Shown here: one piece after another, positions 1 to 7,237 of the stretch | How the letters are laid out: the number at the start of each line of letters is the position of its first letter | How positions within the stretch are numbered: the first letter of the stretch is position 1 | Assembly (NCBI RefSeq): GCF_014596515.1 | Contig: NZ_MSJQ01000452.1 | Coordinates: forward strand, 1 to 34,531 | Direction of reading: 5' to 3' | From: Streptomyces sp. CBMA156 | Lineage (GTDB): Bacteria > Actinomycetota > Actinomycetes > Streptomycetales > Streptomycetaceae | Length of the DNA stretch: 34,531 bases | Position numbers and translations under genes: made by a program | The notes under the pieces: model-generated | The model's database searches: none | What the model was told of the DNA's origin: nothing | Seen by the model: only the letters and a program-made list of their open reading frames with translations

Positions 1-2
1 GG

Positions 3-440
3 GGCCGGGTGCGGCGGCTGGTGCTGGCCCTGGCCGCCACCGTGATGGTGGCGGCCGGCCCCGCCGTCACCGCCGCGGTGATCACCGCCGACCAGGGCCC
101 CGCCGTGGTCGCGGCGGCCGAGCAGTTCAGCGCCACCGACCCGGGCACCGGCGCGCACGCCACCGTCGGCGTCGACGGCACCACCCTGGGCAGCCGGGTC
201 AGCCTGCAACTCTCCGGCGTCCACGGCCCGTTGAGCTGCGAACTGGTCGCCGTCTCGCACACCGGCGAGCAGCAGACGGTGACCAGCTGGTCCGTCCCCG
301 CGGTCGGCTACGCGGGCGGCGACGGCACGGTGCGGACCACCGGCGGCGCGGCGTTCCAGCCCGGTGACATCGACCACTTCGAGGTCCGGGTCCAGAACGG
401 CGGCGCGCTGCTGGTCGCGGTCCCGGCGCACCGGTCCTGA
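3..440 (+). CDS. Anti-sigma-factor-like membrane protein, C-terminal part (5' partial)
   Basis: The frame is open from the left edge of the window, so the gene most likely starts outside it. The visible part begins with an Arg pair followed by a hydrophobic Ala/Val/Leu segment of about 20 residues, which I read as a single membrane span. A domain of about 110 residues follows, which would lie outside the cell. The phrase GPLSCELVAVSHTGE followed by TSWSVP is typical of the extracytoplasmic domain of Streptomyces zf-HC2 anti-sigma factors. Their cytoplasmic zinc-finger half would be encoded upstream. If so, the protein holds an ECF sigma factor at the membrane, and that sigma gene should lie just upstream. 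A GTG at position 9 could serve as a start but would place the membrane segment at the very N-terminus, so an internal position is more likely. The family call is by resemblance only. Confidence 0.6.
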   Translation, partial: GRVRRLVLALAATVMVAAGPAVTAAVITADQGPAVVAAAEQFSATDPGTGAHATVGVDGTTLGSRVSLQLSGVHGPLSCELVAVSHTGEQQTVTSWSVPAVGYAGGDGTVRTTGGAAFQPGDIDHFEVRVQNGGALLVAVPAHRS

Positions 441-512
441 CCGGACTGGCCCTGACCGCACCGGCGTTGACCGTACGGGCGTTGACCGCATGGGCCCTGA
501 CCGTACGGGCCC
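438..512. repeat. Five tandem copies of a 15-bp repeat
   Basis: Five adjacent 15-bp units begin at 438, 453, 468, 483 and 498, all of the form TGACCGNNNNGGCNN. The first unit contains the stop codon of the preceding gene. Because 15 is a multiple of 3, every unit repeats an in-frame TGA. The array fills the gap between two convergent genes. Confidence 0.8.
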
Positions 513-515
513 GGC

Positions 516-887
516 TCAGTACGGCCCGTGCGCGACGGGGTAGGCGGCCAGTCGCTCGACCCGGGCCGTGCCCCGGACGCCGGGCCAGTGCGGGTCCGGC
601 TCGCCGGTGCCGCTCATGTGCTCCCGCCGCCAGGTCCGGCTCCAGCCGACCCGCAGGTCCGGTTCGAAGCTGTGCCACCGTCCGCAGGGGCAGGGCGTCA
701 GCACCTGTGCGCAGGAACGGCACAGCTCGGCCAGGCCGTGGCCGGTCGGCACCGGCACCGGCGGGCCCTCCTCGCCGCAGGCCGGGCAGCCGGGCAGCTC
801 GGCGCCGTCCAGCAGCGCGCTGTGCCGCCGGTACAGCGGGAGCGAGGTGTCGTGCACCCGGGCCCGGTGGGTGGGGAATCCGGTCAT
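516..887 (-). CDS. Cys-rich putative zinc-binding protein of unknown function
   Basis: The protein has 123 residues. I chose the ATG at 885-887 because it overlaps the stop codon of the upstream gene (ATGA arrangement), the mark of translational coupling. The frame extends upstream, but that part is Arg/Pro-rich and looks non-coding. Three cysteine clusters are visible: CPAC near residue 37, CRSC near 60 and CPCGRWH near 67. Together they could bind one or two zinc ions. No catalytic motif was recognised and no family can be named. Coupling to the gene at 884-1546 suggests that the two products act together. Confidence 0.6.
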   Translation of the reverse strand: MTGFPTHRARVHDTSLPLYRRHSALLDGAELPGCPACGEEGPPVPVPTGHGLAELCRSCAQVLTPCPCGRWHSFEPDLRVGWSRTWRREHMSGTGEPDPHWPGVRGTARVERLAAYPVAHGPY

Positions 888-1546
888 GCCGGGGGCTCCA
901 GGTCCAGTGCCCGGGCGAGGGCCGCGGTGACGGCGGCGGCGTGCCCGGGGAGCTGCCGCTCGGCCCAACCCGCCGCCAGCGCGAGGAAGTCGCGCAGGTC
1001 CTGCTCGGCCCCGGCGAGCAGGCGGCGCAGTTCGTCCACCGGAAGTTCGATCACCGTGCCGTCGCGGTCCTCGCGATCTTCACCGTCCTCGCCGTTCCCG
1101 GCGTCCTGGGTCAGCCGGACGACCCGGCCGACGCACTCGGCCCGGGCGTCGGGGTCGTGGCCGAACCAGGCGGTGCCGGAGCCGTCCGTGACGTTCAGCC
1201 ACCCGCGCCACTCCTCCAGGCCGTTGCAGCAGCCCGGTTCGAAGACGGCGCCGGTGACGGAGTCGGTCACCACCAGGCCGCCGGGGGCGTACGGAAGCGG
1301 ATCGGTGAGCAGCCCGTGCAGGAAGGCGCCCGGCGGGTCCGCAGGCCGGGGGCCGCGCTCCTCGGCCTCCGCCGACCCGGGCTCGACGTCGTTGTACCCG
1401 GCCAGCCGCCAGAGCGCCGTGCCCACCTCGGCCGGCGTCATCCGCCCGTTCAGGGTGAGGTGCCCGTACGGCTCGTGACCGCCCGTCGGCCAGAGCGTGA
1501 AGCCGTCGGGGGCGAAGACCTCCAGGACCGGTCGCATCGACGTCAT
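884..1546 (-). CDS. Conserved hypothetical protein
   Basis: The protein has 220 residues, is acidic and appears cytosolic, with no signal peptide or membrane segment. A central block with GCCNGLEEWRGW and GHDPDARAEC looks conserved and carries paired cysteines. Further on come an acidic linker of Glu-Asp repeats near residues 152-162 and a C-terminal helical stretch rich in Leu and Ala. The overall pattern loosely recalls small SUKH/immunity-type proteins of actinomycetes, but I cannot place it. The start could be ATG 1546 or the in-frame ATG at 1537. Neither has a clearly better ribosome site. The gene is coupled downstream to the Cys-rich gene and lies 42 bp after the DUF1990 gene, so all may share a transcript. 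Confidence 0.6.
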   Translation of the reverse strand: MTSMRPVLEVFAPDGFTLWPTGGHEPYGHLTLNGRMTPAEVGTALWRLAGYNDVEPGSAEAEERGPRPADPPGAFLHGLLTDPLPYAPGGLVVTDSVTGAVFEPGCCNGLEEWRGWLNVTDGSGTAWFGHDPDARAECVGRVVRLTQDAGNGEDGEDREDRDGTVIELPVDELRRLLAGAEQDLRDFLALAAGWAERQLPGHAAAVTAALARALDLEPPA

Positions 1547-1588
1547 CCGCCGATGATCCCGGACGCACTTCCGTCCCGACCAGCGGTT

Positions 1589-2101
1589 TTACCCCGCCCC
1601 GGCCGCGATCCGGGCCAGTACGCGCCCGCAGCGCCGGGCGAAGGCGCGCTGGGCGAGGGGGAACAGCGGACCGGCCGGCCGGGCGTACCAGGCGACCGGC
1701 CGGCTGAAGGCGGTGACCGAGAACCGGACCGCGCCGTCCGGGTCCAGCTCGACCAGGAAGGTCTCCTCGCCACGGGCCAGGTGCCCCGCTCGGGTCCCGT
1801 AGGTGAAGCCGTACCGGTCCGGGCCCTCGACCGTGGCCAGCACCCGGTTGGGGGCGCCGGCCCGCAGCGGGCCGAGGCCGATGGCGCAGTGCACGGCGAC
1901 GCCCGGGGCGGCCCGGCCGGCCGACGCGTCGATCCGTACGCCCGCGAGCCGGTGCATCCGCCAGTCGAGCAGGGCGGCGCCGGCGGCCTCCAGCGCGGGG
2001 CGGCCGTGGCCGATGAGCGCGCTGTGCCGCAGGTGGTCGTAGCCCGCGGGCAGCTCGCCGGTGCGGCTGGCGCCCTGCTCGGGGTAGCTGTAGTCGTTCA
2101 T
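1589..2101 (-). CDS. DUF1990 family protein
   Basis: The protein has 170 residues, starting at the ATG at 2099-2101, which overlaps the stop of yndJ (ATGA). The N-terminal NDYSYPEQGASR and the later HSALIGHGRPALEAAGAALLDW are typical of DUF1990, whose biochemical function is unknown. The middle has VHCAIGLGPL, and the phrase EETFLVELDPDGAVRFSV lies near residue 115. There is no signal peptide and no membrane span. DUF1990 genes are commonly found next to yndJ in Streptomyces and Bacillus, which fits the coupled arrangement here. The reading frame extends well upstream of the chosen start, inside yndJ; that part is a shadow of yndJ and was excluded. Confidence 0.85.
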   Translation of the reverse strand: MNDYSYPEQGASRTGELPAGYDHLRHSALIGHGRPALEAAGAALLDWRMHRLAGVRIDASAGRAAPGVAVHCAIGLGPLRAGAPNRVLATVEGPDRYGFTYGTRAGHLARGEETFLVELDPDGAVRFSVTAFSRPVAWYARPAGPLFPLAQRAFARRCGRVLARIAAGAG

Positions 2102-2988
2102 CGCGCGGCCTCCGTGGCCTCGGTCGGGGTGGTGGTGCCCGGCTGGGCGGCGGCGAGCCGGCGCCAGGCGAGCAGGGCGCAGAGCGCGAAGCCGAGCGCG
2201 TTGCCGACGCCGTGGGTGGCGGCCATCCAGGTCAGCGTGGGGTGGGGGAGTCCGGCGGCCCGGCCGAGGGCCCACCACAGGGCGAGCAGCATGGTGAGCG
2301 CGAGGACGGCCGAGGAGACGGCGAGCAGCCGGGCGGTGACCGGATCGCCGCCGCCAGGGCCGCTGCCGCGGGGGCGCAGCTCGCGCCAGGTGACCAGGCC
2401 GACCAGCCACATCCCGGTGGTGAGCACGGCGGCTCCGGCGAACTGCCACCAGTCGCCGAGGAAGTACCCAGCCAGCACCAGCAGGGTGCCCGCGGGGACG
2501 CTGAGCGCGGCGCAGCGGGCCGGGTCGGAGCCGGGACGGGCGGCGCGGCAGACCAGTCCGGCGACCAGGGCGGCGGTGAACCCGGCGTAGTGGAAGTGCG
2601 GGACGGTGAGCGCCAGGATGTGCGGCTCGAAGCCGAACAGCGGGTAGCCGGAGCGCTCGGCGACCAGGGCGACCCCGGCCACCGAGGGCGCGGCGAGCGC
2701 GGTGAGCACCGCGACCTCGGCGGGCGCGAGCGAACGGGTGCGGGCCAGCCGCAGCGGCGCGTGCAGGGCGATGGCCAGGGTGCCGAGCGCGTAGAGCAGG
2801 GCGCATCCGGCGGCCGGGCCGCCGCGGGGCAGCCAGAGCGAGAGCGCGCCGGGTACGGCGGCGAGCGGCCAGAGCCGGCGGACCCGGGCGAGTCCGGGCT
2901 CCCCGACCAGGGCGAGGCCGAGCGGGACGACGGCGCCCATGCCGAGCAGGATCAGCAGGTCGACCAGTTCCGTGGTGCCCTTCCCCAT
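2098..2988 (-). CDS. yndJ: YndJ family integral membrane protein
   Basis: The protein is nearly all membrane: roughly nine hydrophobic helices in 296 residues, with short polar loops. The motif VPHFHYAGF in the middle is the conserved signature I associate with YndJ-like proteins, whose function is not established. A second hydrophobic block with GDWWQFAGAAVLT and a late HGVGNALGFA segment also fit. I chose ATG 2988 over GTG 2997 because the ribosome-binding run AAGGGGG lies about 10 nt before ATG 2988 but almost touches the GTG. The gene leads the yndJ-DUF1990 pair. Its promoter region holds two copies of a TTGAACG-type palindrome, so the pair is probably under repressor control. Confidence 0.8.
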   Translation of the reverse strand: MGKGTTELVDLLILLGMGAVVPLGLALVGEPGLARVRRLWPLAAVPGALSLWLPRGGPAAGCALLYALGTLAIALHAPLRLARTRSLAPAEVAVLTALAAPSVAGVALVAERSGYPLFGFEPHILALTVPHFHYAGFTAALVAGLVCRAARPGSDPARCAALSVPAGTLLVLAGYFLGDWWQFAGAAVLTTGMWLVGLVTWRELRPRGSGPGGGDPVTARLLAVSSAVLALTMLLALWWALGRAAGLPHPTLTWMAATHGVGNALGFALCALLAWRRLAAAQPGTTTPTEATEAAR

Positions 2989-3003
2989 CGTGGACACACC
3001 CCC

Positions 3004-3063
3004 TTGAACGCGTTCAAATAGATGGCGCCGCCGACTCTACGCGGCCTGGCTGAACGTGTTCAA
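3004..3063 (-). promoter_or_regulatory. yndJ promoter with two palindromic operators
   Basis: TTGAACGCGTTCAA at 3004-3017 is a perfect 14-bp palindrome. CTGAACGTGTTCAA at 3050-3063 matches it at 12 of 14 positions. Read on the minus strand, TTGAAC at 3063-3058 and TAGAGT at 3039-3034 make a -35/-10 pair with an 18-bp spacer. This puts the transcript start near 3027. One operator therefore overlaps the -35 box and the other lies just after the start point. The form suits a TetR-type repressor; none is encoded next to it. Confidence 0.6.
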
Positions 3064-3155
3064 CTTGACCCGGGGATCGCCCCCGCCCCGTCCGGTCTGG
3101 TGTTCACGGTGAGTGCGGCGCACTCTGGAGGAGTAACCGATGGAGGTGATCCGCC

Positions 3156-3425
3156 ATGCAGACTCTGGTCGGTTGGCACATCGAGATGGAGTTCCGCGAA
3201 GAGGGAGCGCGGACCAGCGCCGCCGCGCTGGTGAGACTCGGCGACGGGACGGAACTGCGCGCCCACGGGTACAGCAGCCGTCACCCCTCCGACCCGGAAC
3301 AGCTGAGGGTCGGCGAGGAGATCGCGGGCGCCCGTGCGCTCAACGAACTCGCCTCGCAGCTGCTCACCAAGGCCCACGGCGAGATCCAGGACGTCAGCCC
3401 GGTCCCGACCCACCCGCTGTCGTGA
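3156..3425 (+). CDS. DUF1876 domain-containing protein
   Basis: This small soluble protein has 89 residues. Its start ATG follows a near-perfect ribosome-binding site, GGAGGTGATC, at 3142-3151. The opening VGWHIEMEFREEG, the middle LVRLGDGTELRAHGYSSRHP and the later VGEEIAGARALNELASQLL match the DUF1876 family of actinobacteria, which is thought to adopt a double-stranded-RNA-binding-like fold. The function is unknown. The length is usual for the family. The gene stands alone between the yndJ promoter and a strong bidirectional terminator at 3484-3526. Confidence 0.85.
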   Translation: MQTLVGWHIEMEFREEGARTSAAALVRLGDGTELRAHGYSSRHPSDPEQLRVGEEIAGARALNELASQLLTKAHGEIQDVSPVPTHPLS

Positions 3426-3483
3426 CCTTCCGGGTGGGCGGAGCGGCCCCGCTTCCGGGCCTCGGACACGGCGGCCCGGAAAC

Positions 3484-3526
3484 GCCGGGTGCCGGGGCCG
3501 CCCTTCCCGGGGCCCCGGCACCCGGC
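3484..3526. terminator. Bidirectional stem-loop terminator
   Basis: GCCGGGTGCCGGGGCC at 3484-3499 pairs perfectly with 3511-3526 across an 11-nt loop. It lies between the convergent DUF1876 and PPOX genes. It has no T-run, which is usual for actinomycete terminators. Confidence 0.8.
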
Positions 3527-3542
3527 GAGGATCGCCGGTCCG

Positions 3543-3983
3543 TCAGTTGACGCAGTAGCCGGCCGGCGGCTGCCAGTCGGGACCGACCAGCCGCTGCTCC
3601 AGCTCGTTCGGCGTGATGCGGATCCCGACCGTTCCCGCCAGTCCCAGTCGGTACCGGCTGCGGGCCAGCGCGATCAGCGCCGTCAGGCCGTACTTGTTGA
3701 TCAGCGACGTGCGGTAGCGCGCGGTGTCGTCGGCGTCACAGAGCCGGGCCCGGGCCGGCACCGGGCGGCCGGTGGGACGCCCGTGGGCGTCGCAGGGGCC
3801 GATCAGTACCCGGGGGTGGCGGCGGATCCGGTCGGCCGCTCCGGAGTGGGCCGGGGTCCAGACCCCGAGGGCCGTGCCGTCCGGCACGACCCAGAGCTGC
3901 GAGTCCATCCGGCTGCCGTCCTCGCCGAAGGTGGTGAGCAGGAGGTACCTGCTGTCGGCGAGCCGGTCGGTTGGGTGGTGCAC
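3543..3983 (-). CDS. PPOX class F420-dependent (or flavin) oxidoreductase
   Basis: The protein has 146 residues and a split-barrel fold of the pyridoxamine-phosphate-oxidase type. Recognisable parts are the N-terminal SRYLLLTTFGEDGSRMDSQLWVVPDG, then VWTPAHSGAADRIRRHPRVLIGPCDAHGRPTG cut into the usual strand order, and a C-terminal half with KYGLTALIAL. Small actinobacterial members of this type usually use F420 to reduce or oxidise small molecules. The substrate cannot be read from the sequence. I start at GTG 3983 because AGGGAGGA lies just upstream of it. The in-frame ATG at 4001 has no such site. The gene lies 31 bp downstream of the decayed qcrB fragment. Confidence 0.8.
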   Translation of the reverse strand: MHHPTDRLADSRYLLLTTFGEDGSRMDSQLWVVPDGTALGVWTPAHSGAADRIRRHPRVLIGPCDAHGRPTGRPVPARARLCDADDTARYRTSLINKYGLTALIALARSRYRLGLAGTVGIRITPNELEQRLVGPDWQPPAGYCVN

Positions 3984-4014
3984 CTGTCCTCCCTGTGGCA
4001 TCGGGGGATGCGGG

Positions 4015-4530
4015 TCAGTGCCGGTGGTCCCCGGTGATCTCGCCGAACTCCTCGGCGGTGGGCTTGGGGATCCGGCCGCCCTCGCCGTGGAAGCCACGGG
4101 AGAGCCTGGTGCGGGTGCGGGTGAGCACGCCCGTCGGGCGGGCGACTCCATTCTCGTCCACCGGGGCCGCCGCTTCGAGGGGGCGGGGCTGTTCGTGCGC
4201 CGTGAGCCGGTGCAGCTCCCGCGGCGAGAGCCGGGCGTGCACCTCGGGTAGACCGCGATCGCGCCCAGCACCAGCGGGAACATCGTGAACGGGATGAGCA
4301 CCCCGAGGTCGAGGGTGTGCCCCCACGGCCCGATTTCCCAGCCGGGCATGATCCGGATCAGGCCCTCGGCGAAGCCTATGCACCAGTCCGGTTGGGCGTC
4401 GGTGGAGACCTGGTCCGGGCGGTACGGCCCGTACGCCCAGATCGGGTTGACGGTCGCGATCGCCGCCATCAGCGCGATGATGCCGAAGACCAGGAACCGG
4501 GGAGGAGCCCCCGTTTCTACTCGGGGGTCC
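4015..4530 (-). pseudogene. Remnant of a cytochrome bc1 cytochrome b subunit (qcrB)
   Basis: Reading on the minus strand from about 4530, one frame gives a membrane segment and the phrases NPIWAYGPY, QPDWCIGFAEGLIRIMPGWE and PWGHTLDLGVLIPF, which match the C-terminal half of actinobacterial QcrB. After VYP near 4253 the resemblance jumps to another frame, giving EVHARLSPRELHRLTAHEQ and a tail that ends at 4015. That tail resembles the cytosolic C-terminus of QcrB. The family normally has a loop and a further helix between these points, so about 40-50 codons seem to be lost along with the frame. The N-terminal haem-binding helices are absent and no start codon is present. The real qcrB of the organism should lie elsewhere in a qcrCAB cluster. 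Confidence 0.75.
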
Positions 4531-4588
4531 GCCTCCGCGCACCGCTCCTCCGGGCTGCGCGCCGTCCCTTCGGCCCCGGAAACGGCGA

Positions 4589-4628
4589 GCGGCCCGCCCG
4601 GCGTCGTGGAAGACACCGGACGGGCCGC
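4589..4628. terminator. Stem-loop after the MFS gene
   Basis: GCGGCCCG at 4589-4596 pairs with CGGGCCGC at 4621-4628. After one mismatch, CCGG pairs with CCGG, giving a 13-step stem around a 14-nt loop. It lies 32 bp beyond the stop of the efflux gene, a suitable place for its terminator. Confidence 0.6.
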
Positions 4629-4660
4629 GTACGCACCCGAGCAACCCCTGGAGGGGCGTG

Positions 4661-6202
4661 TCAGTGCACCAGCACCGGCACCTCGTTCTCCTTCGCGGCG
4701 CCCGTGGCCGAGCCCGCCCCGGCGTCCGGCCGGCCGGCGTTGATGAAGGTGAAGGCGACCGCCGCGGCCGCCACCAGGATCCCGAAGGACACCCAGATCG
4801 CGGTCGAGAAGCCGTGCACCATGCTCTGGAACTGGAGCGCCTTCGCGGCCTCCGGCGAGGCGGCCGCCGCCGCGGTGGCGTGCGACGCCAGCCAGGTGGT
4901 GGTCGCGCTGGCCGCGATGGTGTTCAGCAGCGCGGTGCCGATGGCGCCGCCGACCTGCTGCGAGGTGTTGACCATGGCCGAGGCCACGCCCGCGTCGCGC
5001 GGCTGGACGCCGTGCGTGGCCAGGCTCATGGCCGGCATGAACGCGGTGCCCATGCCGAGGCCCATCAGGACCAGACCGGGCAGGATCAGCGCCGGGTAGG
5101 AGGTGTCCAGGCCGATGTGGGTCAGCAGGAACATGCCGACCGAGGCGACCAGGAAGCCGGGCGCCATCAGGTACCGGGCCGGGACCCGGGTCATCAGCCG
5201 GGCGCCGATCTGGGTCGAGCCGGTGATCATGCCCGCCACCATCGGCAGGAAGGCCACACCGGTCAGCACCGGGCTGTAGCCGAGCACGATCTGGAGGTAG
5301 TAGGTCAGGAAGAGGAACAGACCGAACATGCCGATCACGGCCATGCCCAGCGACAGGTACACCCCGCCGCGGTTGCGGTCGAGCACCACGCGCAGCGGCA
5401 GCAGCGGGGCCTTGACCCTGCGCTCCACCAGCACGAAGGCGGTCAGCAGCACGGCGGCCGCGACGAACAGCCCGATGGTGGTGCCGGACGACCAGCCGTC
5501 GGACTCGGCGCGGGTGAAGGCGTAGACCAGCGAGACCAGGCCGGTGGTCACCAGCAGCACGCCGGGGACGTCCAGCTTGTTGCGGTTGCGGCCCTCGGAG
5601 GGCTCGCGGATCACCAGCACGGCGCCCGCGGCGGCCACGATGGCGAACGGAATGTTGACGAAGAAGGTCCAGCGCCAGTTCATGTACTCGGTGAGCAGGC
5701 CGCCGAGGATCAGACCGATGGCGCCGCCGCCACCGGCGATCGCACCGTAGATGCCGAAGGCCTTGGCGCGCTCCTTGGCCTCGGTGAACATCACCGCGAG
5801 CAGCGACAGCGCGGCCGGCGCGAGCAGCGCGCCGAACACGCCCTGGAGCGCGCGGGCGCCGAGCAGCATCGTGGTGTTGGCCGCGGCGCCACCGAGCGCG
5901 GAGGCGAGGGCGAAGCCGGTCAGGCCGACGATGAAGGTCCGCTTGCGGCCCCAGAGGTCGGCGATCCGGCCGCCGAACAGCAGCAGTCCGCCGAAGGCCA
6001 GCGCGTAGGCGGTGATCACCCACTGGCGGTTGCCGTCGGTGATGCCCAGGTCCTGCTGCGCGGAGGGCAGGGCGATGTTCACGATGGTCGCGTCGAGGAC
6101 GACCATCAGCTGGGCGAGGCCGATGAATATCAGCGCCTTCCAGCGCCGGGGATCGGGCAGCGTCGCCGGTCGGGCGTCGGTTTGAGGCATGGGGTTACTC
6201 AC
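4661..6202 (-). CDS. DHA2-family MFS multidrug efflux transporter (EmrB/QacA type)
   Basis: The protein has 513 residues and about 14 membrane helices, the usual size for proton-coupled drug exporters of the DHA2 family. LDATIVNIALP at residues 36-46 is the family's helix-1 signature. GGRIADLWGRKR at about 77-88 is the MFS motif A loop. NWRWTFFVNIPFA, near residue 170, is also typical of the family. The substrate is unknown. The start is GTG 6202; an ATG at 6190 in the same frame is possible, and neither has a clear ribosome-binding site. The gene follows a TetR regulator on the same strand after 134 bp, so the pair probably forms a drug-inducible efflux module. The intergenic gap carries repeated GCCGTACGG sites. 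Confidence 0.9.
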   Translation of the reverse strand: MSNPMPQTDARPATLPDPRRWKALIFIGLAQLMVVLDATIVNIALPSAQQDLGITDGNRQWVITAYALAFGGLLLFGGRIADLWGRKRTFIVGLTGFALASALGGAAANTTMLLGARALQGVFGALLAPAALSLLAVMFTEAKERAKAFGIYGAIAGGGGAIGLILGGLLTEYMNWRWTFFVNIPFAIVAAAGAVLVIREPSEGRNRNKLDVPGVLLVTTGLVSLVYAFTRAESDGWSSGTTIGLFVAAAVLLTAFVLVERRVKAPLLPLRVVLDRNRGGVYLSLGMAVIGMFGLFLFLTYYLQIVLGYSPVLTGVAFLPMVAGMITGSTQIGARLMTRVPARYLMAPGFLVASVGMFLLTHIGLDTSYPALILPGLVLMGLGMGTAFMPAMSLATHGVQPRDAGVASAMVNTSQQVGGAIGTALLNTIAASATTTWLASHATAAAAASPEAAKALQFQSMVHGFSTAIWVSFGILVAAAAVAFTFINAGRPDAGAGSATGAAKENEVPVLVH

Positions 6203-6235
6203 TTCACGGTGCGTGTGGTGTGCGTGAACGGTCGA

Positions 6236-6269
6236 CTGCCGTACGGGAACGGCAGGTTGCCGTACGGGA
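6236..6269. promoter_or_regulatory. Repeated GCCGTACGG motifs upstream of the MFS gene
   Basis: TGCCGTACGGGA occurs twice, at 6237-6248 and 6258-6269, 21 bp apart (two helical turns). In addition, CTGCCGT at 6236-6242 forms a perfect inverted repeat with ACGGCAG at 6249-6255. The sites lie 35-70 bp upstream of the MFS start and are a candidate operator. Confidence 0.5.
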
Positions 6270-6336
6270 GGTGTGTCGGGAGAGCGTGCCGGGGCGCAGC
6301 GGGGCGCCGCCGGACGGTCGGTGCTGGTGGTCGGGA

Positions 6337-7017
6337 TCAGTTCTCGGTCTGGAAGTCCTCGAAGGTCGCGGCCCGGCCGGGCAGGACCGAAGGCGCCGGC
6401 GCGCGCAGACCGTCCAGGAAGATCTGCAGGTGCCGGTGGACGAAATCGTCGAGCAGTCGGCAGGAGGTGTTCGGCAGCGGACGGGTCAGCTGGCTCGTCG
6501 CGATGAACAGGTCACCGTGGTCGACGTCCGCCCGCAGTTCGCCCGCGACCTTGGCGCGCTCCATCAGGCCGCCCACGGCGGTCTGCAAGCGCGTCCTGAT
6601 CTCGGCCAACTCCGGGTCGTACGGGTCGACATGGCTGCTGAACAAGGTGCAGAGACCGCCGACCTTCTCCTCGACGGACGCGTGCGCGAACCGCTGGAGG
6701 GCGTCGAACGGGCCGGCTCCGTCAGGAGCCTCCGCCTCCACCGTCGCCGTCTCGGCGAGGGCCAGGATGCGGTTCTTCACGAGCACCGCCACCTCGCGGA
6801 TCAGCGCCACCCGGTCCGGGAAGTTCCGGTACAGCGTGGCATTGCCGACCCCCGCCCGCTTCGCGATCTCGTCCAGCGGCGCGTCCGCGCCGTGCTCGAC
6901 GAACACGTCCCGGGCCGCCAGCACGATCCGCTCCCGGTTCCGGCTCGCATCGGCACGCAACTTCGGCGTACGCGCGCTCTCCGTGGGGTGGACCGACTCG
7001 GCGGCGGCGGTGGTCAC
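6337..7017 (-). CDS. TetR family transcriptional regulator
   Basis: The protein has 226 residues. The N-terminal DNA-binding domain is clear: RERIVLAARDVFVEHGADAPLDEIAKRAGVGNATLYRNF, read in pieces at about residues 28-66, with the helix-turn-helix at about 48-67. The rest is an all-helical ligand-binding and dimer domain with no recognisable ligand. The start is GTG 7015-7017, preceded by GAGGAG at a good distance. The gene lies directly upstream of the MFS exporter on the same strand and most likely represses both itself and the exporter. Two identical-arm palindromes (CGGGGA-N5-TCCCCG) sit 25-80 bp upstream of the start and are its likely autoregulatory operators. Confidence 0.9.
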   Translation of the reverse strand: MTTAAAESVHPTESARTPKLRADASRNRERIVLAARDVFVEHGADAPLDEIAKRAGVGNATLYRNFPDRVALIREVAVLVKNRILALAETATVEAEAPDGAGPFDALQRFAHASVEEKVGGLCTLFSSHVDPYDPELAEIRTRLQTAVGGLMERAKVAGELRADVDHGDLFIATSQLTRPLPNTSCRLLDDFVHRHLQIFLDGLRAPAPSVLPGRAATFEDFQTEN

Positions 7018-7041
7018 GACGACTGCTCCTCATCAGGATAC

Positions 7042-7097
7042 CGGGGAAATTCTCCCCGCTTCTTCCAACGTACTCGGAAACGGGGAATCCGTCCCCG
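7042..7097. promoter_or_regulatory. Pair of CGGGGA-N5-TCCCCG palindromes upstream of tetR
   Basis: Sites at 7042-7058 and 7081-7097 share the same 6-bp arms and 5-bp spacer length, with different spacer bases. Their centres are 39 bp apart. They fit a dimeric TetR-type repressor acting on the tetR promoter. Confidence 0.6.
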
Positions 7098-7113
7098 GAA
7101 TTTCCCGGACGAG

Positions 7114-7129
7114 TGTGACCTGGGTCACA
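7114..7129. promoter_or_regulatory. Candidate Crp-type binding site
   Basis: TGTGACCTGGGTCACA is a 16-bp perfect inverted repeat (TGTGA-N6-TCACA). It matches both the classical CRP consensus and the GTG-N6-GNCAC form reported for Streptomyces Crp. It lies between the divergent tetR gene and the Uma2 remnant. Confidence 0.6.
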
Positions 7130-7237
7130 TAAACGCCGCTTCGGCTGTCTCGGCTATCGTCGAAGCCGGACGACCCGTGACCACTCGCCGGGGGATCTCG
7201 TCGATCCGGAGGGTGTCCAGGCGAAGGAGGAAAGCCC

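Noticed and set aside
467..2590. A 707-codon plus-strand frame over four minus-strand genes
   Set aside because: It is low-complexity and rich in Arg/Pro/Gly/Ala, and the minus-strand genes have recognisable families and coupled starts.
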